Source: Acidobacteria bacterium RIFCSPLOWO2_02_FULL_67_21
GTDB taxonomy: Bacteria > Acidobacteriota > Vicinamibacteria > Vicinamibacterales > UBA2999
Length of the DNA stretch: 45,857 bases
Direction of reading: 5' to 3'
Assembly: GCA_001767195.1 (NCBI GenBank)
Contig: MEKU01000020.1
Location: 28,948-74,804 of the forward strand
Positions 23,362-31,737 of the stretch are shown in pieces. The translations under genes were made by a program, and so were the position numbers. How positions within the stretch are numbered: position 1 is the stretch's first letter; every line of letters starts with the position of its first letter. Below the pieces are notes generated by a model that had not been told where the DNA came from, did no database searches, and saw nothing but the letters and a program-made list of their open reading frames with translations.

Positions 23362-23386
23362 GGGCCTAACCCCTGTCCCCTACCCC
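23341..23386. repeat. Inverted reiterated repeat (GGGGGCAA unit) between thrC and the Cys leader
   Basis: GGGGGCAAGGGGGCAAGGGCC faces CCCCTGTCCCCTACCCC, giving an imperfect palindrome that overlaps the last thrC codons. Same design as other gap repeats, with an 8-bp unit. Confidence 0.55.
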
Positions 23387-24616
23387 GATCGCCGCCTCCC
23401 CGAAGACCCGCTCGAAATCGGCCAGGCTGCGTCCGATGCGCGTCGGCCGCGCGACGCGGTCGGACATCACCTCTGCCGTCTTGTACCCGTTGCCGGTAAT
23501 GCACACGACGACAGACTGGTCGGGCTTGATGACGCCGCGCTTGATCAGCGTTCGTGTGACCGCGAGCGTCGTGCCGCCCGCGGGCTCCGTGAAGATGCCC
23601 TCGGTTCTGGCCAGCAGCTGGATCGCGTCGAGAATCTCCTCGTCGCTCGCCATCGCCCCCGCGCCTCCGGTCTCGGTGACCACCCTCACGACCTGGAACC
23701 CGTCGGCCGGATTGCCGATGGCCAGCGACTTCGCGATTGTGTGGGGCTTCACCGGCTCGGGGAACTCGAGACCCGCCTCGAGCGCGCGGATGACCGGCGC
23801 CGACCCTTCCGGCTGCGCCGCGTGAATTCGCGGAAGCGCGCCGCTCACCAGCCCGACTTCGCGCAGCTCACGGAAGCCTTTGTAGATGCGCGGCAGCAGC
23901 GTGCCTCCGGCGACAGGCGAGACGACATGATCCGGGAAGCGCCAGCCGAGCTGCTCCGCAATCTCGAACCCCATCGTCTTGGCGCCTTCGGCGTAGTACG
24001 CGCGGAGGTTGATGTTGGCAAAGCCCCACCCGTACCGATCCACAATCTGCGTGCACAGCCGGTTGACGTCGTCGTAGTTCCCTTCGACGGCCACAACCTG
24101 CGGACCGTAGATGGCGGCGCCGAGGATCTTGTTGGGCTCGAGATCGTGGGGAATGAACACGTAGCACGAGAGGCCGAGACGTGCGGCGTGCGCCGAGACG
24201 CTGCCGGCCAGATTGCCCGTCGACGCGCACCCGAACACCTGAAACCCGAGCTCCACGGCGCGCGTGGCGGCAATCGAGACGACCCGATCCTTGTACGAGA
24301 ACGTCGGATGATTGACCGAATCATCTTTGAGGTACAGCTCGTCGACGCCCAGCTCGCGCGCCAGGCGTGTGGCGCGCACGAGCGGCGTGAAGCCCGAGCT
24401 GAAGCCGGTCCGCGGCTCCTTGACGGGCAGCAGCTCCAGATACCGCCAGAGCGAAGGCGGCCGCGCCTCGATGACCGCGCGCGTCAGCACACCGCGGATC
24501 GCGGCGTAATCGTAGGAGACCTCGAGCGGCCCCAGACACTCGGCACATACCCACGAGGCTTCGGCCGGATACGTCGCCCCACAGAGATGGCACGTCAGAC
24601 CGGCGACGTACTTCAT
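23366..24616 (-). CDS. thrC: Threonine synthase
   Basis: This 416-residue PLP enzyme converts O-phosphohomoserine to threonine. An N-terminal zinc ribbon has four Cys (C9, C12, C24, C27: CHLC...CAEC). The PLP lysine is K109 in NHPTFSYKDRVVS. The phosphate-binding loop is in GCASTGNLAGSVSAHAA. The C-terminus has VVCITGNGYKTAEV. ATG 24616 overlaps the thrB stop (ATGA), so translation is coupled. A much longer open frame upstream is only the shadow of thrB. The final residues (GVGDRG) come from the adjoining repeat. Confidence 0.95.
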   Translation of the reverse strand: MKYVAGLTCHLCGATYPAEASWVCAECLGPLEVSYDYAAIRGVLTRAVIEARPPSLWRYLELLPVKEPRTGFSSGFTPLVRATRLARELGVDELYLKDDSVNHPTFSYKDRVVSIAATRAVELGFQVFGCASTGNLAGSVSAHAARLGLSCYVFIPHDLEPNKILGAAIYGPQVVAVEGNYDDVNRLCTQIVDRYGWGFANINLRAYYAEGAKTMGFEIAEQLGWRFPDHVVSPVAGGTLLPRIYKGFRELREVGLVSGALPRIHAAQPEGSAPVIRALEAGLEFPEPVKPHTIAKSLAIGNPADGFQVVRVVTETGGAGAMASDEEILDAIQLLARTEGIFTEPAGGTTLAVTRTLIKRGVIKPDQSVVVCITGNGYKTAEVMSDRVARPTRIGRSLADFERVFGEAAIGVGDRG

Positions 24617-25545
24617 ACCGTTCTCCCATGGCCGGCGAAGGCCTCCTTCGCCGCATGCGCCGGCTGGTGCACGCGGAGCGTCCGGACAGTTGCCGGACAT
24701 CCGGCCCTCTGATAGGTCGCCCCGACCACCTGCTCCAGCCGATCGAAATCCCGTCGAGCCAGGATCGCCGTCGACGGCCCGGCGCCCGACAGAAACGCGC
24801 CGAGGATCTCGGGATCGTCCAGCGCCAGAACCGCGGCAAGCTGCGGCACCAGCGCCGCCCGGGCGGGCTGGTGCCAGCGGTCCTGCGCGGCCTCGCGCAG
24901 CCGGCCGTACTCGCCGCTCTGCAGCGCGTGCACGAGCGCCAGCACGCGCTGGAGGTTGAATACGGCATCGGCCCGCGGAATGACGTCCGACAGCGCCGCG
25001 CGCGCTTTCGAAGTCGACAGGCCGGCGGCCGGCGTCGCCACGATCAGCCGCAGCTCGTCGGGCCAGTCCCAGCGCAGCGCCTCCGGCTCCTGCCCCTGGC
25101 GCTCGATAACCGAGGTCAGCCCGCCCAGCAGCGCCGCCGCGGCGTTGTCCGCGTGCCCTTCGAGCGACGCGGCAATCGCGAGCAGCACGCCGTCGGGCAG
25201 CGGCCGGGTCACGCGCTCGAACACTCTGAGACCGGCCACCACAGCCGCCGCGCTGCTCCCGAGCCCCGCCGCCATCGGAATGTCGCTCTCGACGGTCACC
25301 GTCACCGACGGCACCTTGAGGCCCGTCCATCTGGCCGCGGCCTCAAACGCCCGCTCGACGGCGTTCCGGCCACGAACCGGAGGCGAGCTCTCAGATACCG
25401 ATAGCGCCGTTCCCCCATCCGCTCGCACGTCCACGATGCGGACGCGCAGATAGAGCTGCACCGCCACAGCGAGCGTGTCGAACCCGCCTCCAAGATTGGC
25501 GACGGAGGCGGGAACACTGATGTCTGAAATGCTCTTAAATGACAC
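24613..25545 (-). CDS. thrB: Homoserine kinase
   Basis: This 310-residue GHMP-family kinase phosphorylates homoserine with ATP to give O-phosphohomoserine. The ATP loop PMAAGLGSSAAA (residues 90-101) is intact. The N-terminal motif VPASVANLGGGFDTLAVAV and the C-terminal FLSGAGPSTAIL are also family-typical. It lies 21 bp after hom and overlaps thrC by 4 bp, forming the threonine operon hom-thrB-thrC. Confidence 0.95.
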   Translation of the reverse strand: MSFKSISDISVPASVANLGGGFDTLAVAVQLYLRVRIVDVRADGGTALSVSESSPPVRGRNAVERAFEAAARWTGLKVPSVTVTVESDIPMAAGLGSSAAAVVAGLRVFERVTRPLPDGVLLAIAASLEGHADNAAAALLGGLTSVIERQGQEPEALRWDWPDELRLIVATPAAGLSTSKARAALSDVIPRADAVFNLQRVLALVHALQSGEYGRLREAAQDRWHQPARAALVPQLAAVLALDDPEILGAFLSGAGPSTAILARRDFDRLEQVVGATYQRAGCPATVRTLRVHQPAHAAKEAFAGHGRTV

Positions 25546-25566
25546 GAACTACAGAAGATACCACGA

Positions 25567-26826
25567 TCAGTCGCCCAGCAGCATGGGGAGGGCCAGCGGC
25601 GGCTCGGCGTTGAAATCTGAGCGGCCGATCTCGTGCAGCGCCGTTTTCAGCGGGGCCTCCTGGCAGGCCTCCACCGTAATCACGAACGGAAGCGCGTCCT
25701 TGGGATACCCGGGCTCCTGCAGCACGGCATCCAGGTTGATGCCCTGCCGGGCGAGCGCGGCGGCAATCGACGCCAGAATGCCCGGCCGGTCCCGCACGAC
25801 GAACCGGAGGTAGTAGGGACGCGCCGGAGGCGGCGTGATCGTTCCGGCGGGCCATTCTTCGCTCCGCTCGTGGGTGCGCTGCGTCAGCGAGAGCAGGTCC
25901 GAGACGACCGCGACCGCGGTGGCCGGCCCGCCGGCGCCGGCGCCGCTGAAGCTGTTCTCGCCGCCGTAGTGGCCGGCGATCGTCACGACGTTGTTGGCGC
26001 CCATGTTCAGGCCGAAGTTGGAGCCGCGAAGCACCAGCGCCGGACCCACGAATGCATGGAACCCCCCGTCACTGGTCCCGACCATCGCGATCTGTCGTAT
26101 GGTGCACCCGAGCTGACGGGCGTACCGGAAGTCGGCGGCGGAAATGGACCGGATCGACTGACGCGGGATGTCGGCCAGCCGCAGGTGGCGCCGGAACGCA
26201 ATCCCGGCCAGCACCACGATCTTGGCGCCCGCGTCGTCACCGTCGATGTCGGCGCTTGGATCCGCCTCGGCGTATCCCAGACGCCGGGCGTCGTCCAGGA
26301 CGGCGCTCATCGGCTCGTCGCCGGCCGCCATGCGGCTGAGCACGTAATTCGACGTGCCATTCAGAATGCCGGCCACGCGCAGCAGGCGATCGCCCGCGAG
26401 CCCTTCGCGGACGCCATGGATCAGCGGGACGCCGCCGGCGACGGCCGCCTCGAACCGGAGCTGCGTCCCTTTGGTCGCGGCCAGATGCAGCAGCTCGGGC
26501 GCGTGTGCCGCCAGCAGCATTTTGTTGGCCGTCACGACCGCCACGCCCTGTGTCAGGGCGCGGCGCACCCAGGTGCCGGCCGGCTCAAGACCGCCGATGA
26601 CCTCGACGACCGCATCGGGCTTCGAGGCAAATACGTCGTCCACGCTCTCGGTCCATGTCACCGAGGGCGGCACCCACGCGCTTCGCTTGCGGGCGACATC
26701 GCGGTTGAAGATGTGCGTCAGCTGAACGCGGTCGGCGAGGTCGGGTCGGTCAACGAGAATCCGGGCGACGGCAGCGCCGACGGTCCCGAACCCCAGGAGG
26801 GCGGCGCGGAGCGGTTGTGCGGTCAT
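25567..26826 (-). CDS. hom: Homoserine dehydrogenase with C-terminal ACT domain
   Basis: This 419-residue enzyme reduces aspartate semialdehyde to homoserine with NAD(P)H. The Rossmann motif is LGFGTVGAAVARIL. The catalytic region has VTANKMLLA, EAAVAGGVPLI, GILNGTSNYVLSRM and AEADPSADIDGDDAGAKI. The last 75 or so residues (YYLRFVVRDRPGILASIAAALARQGINLDAV) form an ACT domain, usually for threonine feedback. It starts at ATG 26826; the open frame beyond it is a shadow of the divergent amidohydrolase. Only 24 bp separate the two divergent starts, so promoters must overlap coding sequence or leaders must be very short. Confidence 0.95.
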   Translation of the reverse strand: MTAQPLRAALLGFGTVGAAVARILVDRPDLADRVQLTHIFNRDVARKRSAWVPPSVTWTESVDDVFASKPDAVVEVIGGLEPAGTWVRRALTQGVAVVTANKMLLAAHAPELLHLAATKGTQLRFEAAVAGGVPLIHGVREGLAGDRLLRVAGILNGTSNYVLSRMAAGDEPMSAVLDDARRLGYAEADPSADIDGDDAGAKIVVLAGIAFRRHLRLADIPRQSIRSISAADFRYARQLGCTIRQIAMVGTSDGGFHAFVGPALVLRGSNFGLNMGANNVVTIAGHYGGENSFSGAGAGGPATAVAVVSDLLSLTQRTHERSEEWPAGTITPPPARPYYLRFVVRDRPGILASIAAALARQGINLDAVLQEPGYPKDALPFVITVEACQEAPLKTALHEIGRSDFNAEPPLALPMLLGD

Positions 26827-26850
26827 CGTGAAGGCGAAATCAAGGCTACC

Positions 26851-27795
26851 ATGGCTACTGGCATGTTCACGGTTGGAGTCATCCAGGACCACGCCGACGC
26901 GGACGTTCCGGGCAACGTCCGGCGTGCCGAACGCCTTGTCCGTGAAGCCGCGCGGCGCGGCGCGCAGATTGTGTGCCTCAAAGAGCTGTTCAACGCACCG
27001 TACTTCTGCAAGTCCCAGCAGTGCGATCGGTTCGACCTCGCCGAACCGATTCCGGGGCCGACGACCGACGCCATGCAGGCGGTTGCCCGCGAGCTGGCCG
27101 TCGTCGTGATCGCGCCGATCTTCGAGCGTGAGGCAGCGGGCCTCTACCGCAATTCCGCGGCCGTGATCGACGCCGACGGAAGCCTCCTCGGGGTCTATCG
27201 GAAGATGCACATTCCAGACGACCCGCTCTACTACGAGAAGTACTACTTCACGCCGGGCGACGGCCACTTCGACTACCACGGCGAGCAGGCGGGCGAAAGC
27301 GGCGGGTTCAAGGTCTGGAAGACGCGCTATGCGACGATCGGCGTGCTGATCTGCTGGGATCAGTGGTTCCCCGAAGCGGCGCGCATCACGGCGCTGATGG
27401 GCGCCCAGGTGCTGTTCTATCCGACCGCGATCGGGTGGCATCCTGCTGAGAAGGATGCATGGGGCCAGGCACAGGTCGACGCCTGGCGGACGATCCAGCG
27501 GGCGCACGCGATTGCCAACGGCGTCTACGTCGCCTCGCCGAACCGGATCGGCCACGAGGCGGAGCCGGGCACCAACGGCATCACGTTCTTCGGCCACTCC
27601 TTCATTGCGGACCCGTTCGGCCGGTATGTCGCCGAAGCGGGTGCCGACGAGGAGATCGTCATCGCCCGGTGCGATCCGGCGCTCATCGAGAGCGTGCGGC
27701 GCAACTGGCCGTTCATGCGCGACCGCCGGGTAGACGCCTACGGCCCGATTCTGAAGCGGTACCTCGGAACGGACGAACCACGAAGCTCACGATGA
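26851..27795 (+). CDS. aguB: N-carbamoylputrescine amidase
   Basis: This roughly 314-residue nitrilase-superfamily enzyme hydrolyses N-carbamoylputrescine to putrescine, CO2 and ammonia. The catalytic triad is complete: E45 (CLKELFN), K118 (VYRKMHIP) and C168 (LICWDQWFPEA). The AguB signature DPLYYEKYYFTPGDG is present. ATG 26851 or 26863 could be the start. It is followed by agmatine deiminase, its pathway partner. The last residues (EPRSSR) are encoded by the left arm of an ACGAAG repeat. Confidence 0.94.
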   Translation: MATGMFTVGVIQDHADADVPGNVRRAERLVREAARRGAQIVCLKELFNAPYFCKSQQCDRFDLAEPIPGPTTDAMQAVARELAVVVIAPIFEREAAGLYRNSAAVIDADGSLLGVYRKMHIPDDPLYYEKYYFTPGDGHFDYHGEQAGESGGFKVWKTRYATIGVLICWDQWFPEAARITALMGAQVLFYPTAIGWHPAEKDAWGQAQVDAWRTIQRAHAIANGVYVASPNRIGHEAEPGTNGITFFGHSFIADPFGRYVAEAGADEEIVIARCDPALIESVRRNWPFMRDRRVDAYGPILKRYLGTDEPRSSR

Positions 27796-27863
27796 TCACG
27801 GAGAACACGAAGGTGGTTGATCAGGGTTCGTGCCCTTCGCGATCTTCGTGACCTTCGTGGTTT
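27777..27863. repeat. Inverted nonamer repeat (ACCACGAAG / CTTCGTGGT unit)
   Basis: Left arm: ACCACGAAG CTCACGATG ATCACGGAG AACACGAAG. Right arm: CCCTTCGCGAT CTTCGTGAC CTTCGTGGT. The palindrome spans the whole aguB-aguA gap and the last aguB codons. The 9-bp period contrasts with the 7-bp units elsewhere. Confidence 0.75.
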
Positions 27864-27874
27864 GATTCACGCCC

Positions 27875-28918
27875 ATGCGCATGCCCGCGGAGTGGGAGCC
27901 GCACCGCGCCACCTGGATTGCCTGGCCGCACCATGAGCCCGACTGGCCCGGCAAGCTTGCCGCGATTCCCTGGGTGTACGCGGAAATTGCCCGCGTGCTC
28001 GCAGAGCACGAACCGCTCGAGATCCTCTGCCACAGCCGCGATGTCATGGCCGGAGCGCGCGTGTCGCTCGAGGCGCACGGCGTTCGCCGCGACCGGCTGA
28101 CGCTGCACGTGGTGCCGACCGACCGCGTCTGGCTGCGCGACTCGGCGCCCATCGGCGTCATCGGCGACAACGGCGATGTCGTGCTCCTCGACTGGGCGTT
28201 CAACGCCTGGGCGAAGTACCCCAACTGGCAGCAGGACATGGAAGTGGGCACCGCCATGGCGCGATTCACCCGCCTGCGGCTCGAGACGCCGGCACGCGCC
28301 GACACCGGCGAGCGGATTGTGCTCGAAGGAGGTGGCATCGACGTGAACGGGCAGGGGCTCCTCCTCGTGACGGAGGAGTGGCTCCTGAGCGACGTCCAGG
28401 TCCGGAACCCCGGCCTCACGCGCGCCGGCTACGAACAGATCTTCAGGGAGTGGCTCGGCATCCGGCAGACGATCTGGCTCGGCGAAGGGTGCGTCGGCGA
28501 CGACACACACGGGCATGTCGACGACGTGGCGAGATTCGTGGCGCCGGATATCGTGGTGGTCGCCGTCGAAGACGATCCGTCAGACGAGAACCATCGCCGG
28601 ACAATGGACAACCTGCGGCGTCTGCAACATGCGTCGGAGACGTCCGGTGCCGGTCCGCTGCGCCTGGTGAAGCTGCCGTTCCCGCGTCCCGTCATCATGG
28701 ACGGGATGCGGCTGCCGGCCAGCTACTGCAACTTCTATGTCGCCAACGGGCTCGTGCTCGTCCCGACCTTCAACGATCCGCAGGACCGGATCGCGCTCAA
28801 CACGCTGGCCGAGCTCATGCCGCGCCACCGCGTCATCGGCATTCATGCCGTGGACCTGGTGTGGGGCCTCGGCACGATCCACTGCCTCACGCAGCAGGAG
28901 CCGGCGCGACAGTCGTAG
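27875..28918 (+). CDS. aguA: Agmatine deiminase
   Basis: This 347-residue guanidino-modifying enzyme (pentein fold) converts agmatine to N-carbamoylputrescine and ammonia, the step before AguB. Signature motifs are MPAEWEPHRATWIAWPH, DRVWLRDSAPI, LEGGGIDVNGQG, WLGEGCVGDDTHGHVDDVARF and the catalytic C337 in GTIHCLTQQEPA. It starts at ATG 27875, 80 bp after aguB across the nonamer palindrome. Together they give putrescine from arginine-derived agmatine. Confidence 0.95.
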   Translation: MRMPAEWEPHRATWIAWPHHEPDWPGKLAAIPWVYAEIARVLAEHEPLEILCHSRDVMAGARVSLEAHGVRRDRLTLHVVPTDRVWLRDSAPIGVIGDNGDVVLLDWAFNAWAKYPNWQQDMEVGTAMARFTRLRLETPARADTGERIVLEGGGIDVNGQGLLLVTEEWLLSDVQVRNPGLTRAGYEQIFREWLGIRQTIWLGEGCVGDDTHGHVDDVARFVAPDIVVVAVEDDPSDENHRRTMDNLRRLQHASETSGAGPLRLVKLPFPRPVIMDGMRLPASYCNFYVANGLVLVPTFNDPQDRIALNTLAELMPRHRVIGIHAVDLVWGLGTIHCLTQQEPARQS

Positions 28919-29003
28919 TGCCTGGCTTTAGCCGGGCTGACCACCTTCGCCAAGGCTACGGTGGTCCGCCGAAGCTTCATGCGAAGGCGGAAGCCCGGCA
29001 CTC
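28917..29003 (-). repeat. 75-bp dispersed MITE-like element, copy B, with terminal inverted repeats
   Basis: Bases 28927-29001 are the exact reverse complement of 7731-7805. Here the ends are fuller: AGTGCCTGGCTT (28918-28929) and AAGCCCGGCACT (28992-29003) form a near-perfect 12-bp terminal inverted repeat. It sits between the convergent aguA and TonB-receptor genes. Confidence 0.8.
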
Positions 29004-29015
29004 CGTACGGACCGA

Positions 29016-30797
29016 TTACGGTCGAATCGCGAGCGACACCGCGACCGCACGCCCGGGCATGGCAACGCCCAGCACCTCCTGATAGGACGCGTCGGTGAGG
29101 TTGGTGCCTTCGATGCCGACCTCGTAGACGCCGAACCGCTTGCTCACGCGCACGTCCGCCACGAGATAGTCGGATTCGCCGGTCGATCTCGTCCGGTGCT
29201 TGTACTCGAGCCGTGGACCGACGCGCAGGCCGATAGGGGCCGGTATCGACGCGGCGACCGCCAGACTGTGCGGCGCATAGTCGAGCACGTACTTCGACAA
29301 CTGCGTCACTGCCGCGGCGCGGACATCGAGCCTCGTGTAGCCGGCCTGGACGAACGAGCCGTCCGCCAGCGTCCGGCGCATCGTCACTTCTACGCCGATC
29401 GTGTCGACGTCGCGCACGTTGTACGTACGCCAGCGCTCGGACGTGTTCGGCCGCAGCCAGTCGATCACGTCCTCGTCGAGGCGGCCGAAGATCGTGCCGG
29501 AGAGCATCCACCGCTCGTCGAGCAGGATGTCGGCGCCGGTCTCGCCCGCCCAGGACGTTTCGGGCCCGACCTCGGGACGCGCCCAGTTCGCAGGATCCGA
29601 GTAGAAGCGCTCGGTGAACGTCGGAACGCGGAAGGCGCGCCCCGCCGACGCGCGCAGCCGGAGGGCACGCCCGGGCCACCAGCCCACGCCGACCGAGGGG
29701 CTCCAGGCCGTCCCGAACTCCGTGTAGCGATCGACGCGGACGCTGGCGTCGACCTGCGTGCTGGCACCCGCCGTCACGCGCCACTCCCCGAACGCGCTCA
29801 CGCGGCGCGTGTCGTGGTCGCCGAGGTTGGTGGAGCGCAGCCAGTCCGACCCGGCCTCGATGCCGGCCGTCAGGGACCCTCGGCTGCCGGTGCTGCGGGA
29901 GCCGCGAACGGCGCCCAGGACCGCATGCGTACGGTGGCGGTTTTCGGCGACGCCCGGCCGGCGGACATCGAACAGGAAGTGATCGCCGTGGGTGCGATAC
30001 GACAGATTGCCGCCGACCTGCCACCGGCCCCACATGCCGAAGCGCCGATCGGCGGCGACGAGCGTCTGATTGGTCCATTCGTGTGAAGGCGCATTGCCGT
30101 AGAACCCGTTCGCACCGAAGTCCTTCCACAGGTACGACGCGAGGATCTGCCCTTCGCCTCCAAACGACGTTCGCGAGCTGAGTCCCGCCACTGCGTAGTC
30201 GCGCTCGAACATGAACCCGCCGGAACGCTCCGCCGAAGCGGCCAGTACCTGCCGGATGGCGCCCCGCGCGGCGCCGACCTGCCCGCGTGCGCTGGCCAGC
30301 CCGAAGCTGCCGGCAGCGGCCGATGCCGAGAAGGCCGGCGCGCTCGATCGCGTAATCACGTTGATCGTGCCGCCGAACGCGTCGGCGCCGAAGAGCGACG
30401 ACCCCGGACCGTGCAGCACTTCGATGCGCTCGACGGCATCGAGCGGGATCGGAATGTCGCCGTTGTGGTGCCCCGACTGCGCGTCGTTCAGGCGCACCCC
30501 GTCGACGAGCACGAGCATCTGGCCGAACCCGGCGCCACGGACGGCGAAGTCGGTCTGAATGCCCCGTTCGCCGCGCGCGCGCACGTCGACCGATCCGGCG
30601 ATCCGCAGCACGTCCGCGATGCTGTGAACCGGTAGTCGCTCGATCTGGTCACGCGTAATCACCGTGACGGTGCGCGTGATCGAGCCGAGCTCGACCGGCA
30701 CCGCGGCGGCGGTCACCACCACATCCTGCCGGTACGGTCCCTGCGCGGCCGCCGGCGCCGCCAGAAGGACACTGAAGATGAGAACGGATTTGCGCAT
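29016..30797 (-). CDS. TonB-dependent outer-membrane receptor (BtuB/vitamin- or siderophore-type)
   Basis: This 593-residue protein has a signal peptide (MRKSVLIFSVLLAAPAAAQ), a plug domain (IADVLRIAGSVDVRARGERGIQTDFAVRGAG, VDGVRLNDAQSGHHNGDIPIPLDAVERIEVLHGPGSSLFG) and a beta-barrel. It ends with alternating residues and AVAVSLAIRP. The small size and QTDFAVRGAGFGQMLVLVDG style resemble BtuB-like receptors, but no cobalamin riboswitch box is seen upstream, so the ligand is unknown. It starts at ATG 30797, 20 bp after a DMT-family gene. The 2.4-kb open frame continuing upstream is a shadow. Confidence 0.9.
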   Translation of the reverse strand: MRKSVLIFSVLLAAPAAAQGPYRQDVVVTAAAVPVELGSITRTVTVITRDQIERLPVHSIADVLRIAGSVDVRARGERGIQTDFAVRGAGFGQMLVLVDGVRLNDAQSGHHNGDIPIPLDAVERIEVLHGPGSSLFGADAFGGTINVITRSSAPAFSASAAAGSFGLASARGQVGAARGAIRQVLAASAERSGGFMFERDYAVAGLSSRTSFGGEGQILASYLWKDFGANGFYGNAPSHEWTNQTLVAADRRFGMWGRWQVGGNLSYRTHGDHFLFDVRRPGVAENRHRTHAVLGAVRGSRSTGSRGSLTAGIEAGSDWLRSTNLGDHDTRRVSAFGEWRVTAGASTQVDASVRVDRYTEFGTAWSPSVGVGWWPGRALRLRASAGRAFRVPTFTERFYSDPANWARPEVGPETSWAGETGADILLDERWMLSGTIFGRLDEDVIDWLRPNTSERWRTYNVRDVDTIGVEVTMRRTLADGSFVQAGYTRLDVRAAAVTQLSKYVLDYAPHSLAVAASIPAPIGLRVGPRLEYKHRTRSTGESDYLVADVRVSKRFGVYEVGIEGTNLTDASYQEVLGVAMPGRAVAVSLAIRP

Positions 30798-30817
30798 GGT
30801 GTGTCCGGGTCGCGGTC

Positions 30818-31273
30818 TTACCGCCAACGGATCAGCGCCAACCCCGCTGCCACGAGTGTGAGCCCGGCGATGCGGATCGCAGACACCCGCTGCACCGGCA
30901 TGCCGAGCCAGCCGTAATGGTCGATCAGCACGGAAGCGAAGATCTGTCCCAGGATCCCGGCGGTCGCCACCAGGGCCGCGCCCAGCCGATGGGCTGACAG
31001 CAGCGCCAGGAAGACATAGGCGAAACCGCCGAACCCGCCGAGCCATACCCACCACGGCGCGCCGGCCATTGCAGCGGTCGACGGCAGAGGGGCGCGGCCG
31101 GCCGCGATCCCGAGCAGGAGCGCCGTCAGTCCCGTCGCGGTCGTCACCGCGAAGGAAATGTTGGTGGCCCACAGGCCGCTGCCCGTCACCAGGCGGAGCT
31201 GTGCATTCATCGCCACCTGCGCCGCGACCGCGGCGCCGGCGGCAATCATCAGAAAGACGTACACGCTGGTCAT
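30818..31273 (-). CDS. Small DMT-superfamily (YdcZ/DUF606) transporter
   Basis: This 151-residue protein has five predicted transmembrane helices and the DUF606 pattern: YVFLMIAAGAAVAAQVAMNAQLR, NISFAVTTATGLTALLL, WWVWLGGFGGFAYVFLALLSAHRLGAALVATAGILGQIFASVLIDHYGWLG. Such half-size proteins probably dimerise to export small metabolites. It precedes the TonB receptor by 20 bp and is probably in the same operon. Substrate unknown. Confidence 0.85.
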   Translation of the reverse strand: MTSVYVFLMIAAGAAVAAQVAMNAQLRLVTGSGLWATNISFAVTTATGLTALLLGIAAGRAPLPSTAAMAGAPWWVWLGGFGGFAYVFLALLSAHRLGAALVATAGILGQIFASVLIDHYGWLGMPVQRVSAIRIAGLTLVAAGLALIRWR

Positions 31274-31316
31274 TGGCCCGATGATCGCATGGATAGGCGG
31301 CGTGTACGCCCGTCAT

Positions 31317-31735
31317 GACGCTCTCGCGCCTCCCCGGTGTCGACGAGGCAAGCGGGGTCGCGGTGAGCGGGTGGACAGCTCTTTGTCGTGTCGAAGGAGA
31401 ACGCGGGCACGACCGCGCTCTATCGTGCACCGCTCGGTGCGAACGCCGCACGGCTCGAAGCCGTGGCAAGGCTGCCGGTGGGGCGCATCACCGGTGGGGA
31501 CGTGTCGCCGGACGGTGACTGGGTCGCCATGCGAACGAATCAGGAACTGCTGCTCTACCGAACGGCCAGCTTGACGGGCGGAAAGCGGGCCGAACCGCGT
31601 CGCTTCGAGCTGGCATCGGTCGCAGAACCGCAGAGAGAAGGGGTGGCGATCGGAGCCGACGGACTGATCTACCTGGTGGGCGAAGGGGGTGGCGGCGGCG
31701 GTACGCTGGCCACGATCCGGTGCTCGCTCCGCTAG
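31317..31735 (+). pseudogene. C-terminal remnant of a beta-propeller-like protein
   Basis: LSRLPGVDEASGVAVSGWTAL (from about 31320) is followed, after a frameshift near 31380, by VSKENAGTTALYRAPL and VGRITGGDVSPDGDWVAMRTNQELLLYR, ending GEGVAIGADGLIYLVGE-like (31388-31735). The segments read like consecutive blades of an esterase-like/SdiA-type propeller. No start or N-terminal half remains, so I read it as a broken gene. It converges on nhaA with a 2-bp gap. Confidence 0.5.
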
Positions 31736-31737
31736 AG

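Noticed and set aside
23235-23504. 89-codon frame containing the Cys leader
   Set aside because: Its upstream half is an antiparallel-frame shadow of thrC. Only the final 27 codons have a plausible start next to the promoter.
29016-31469. Extended 817-residue TonB receptor
   Set aside because: The upstream 224 residues are a shadow of the DMT gene; a signal peptide begins at ATG 30797.
31274-31500. Cobalamin riboswitch before the DMT/TonB genes
   Set aside because: No B12-box (GCCACTG-like) or supporting stems found, so the receptor's ligand is left open.
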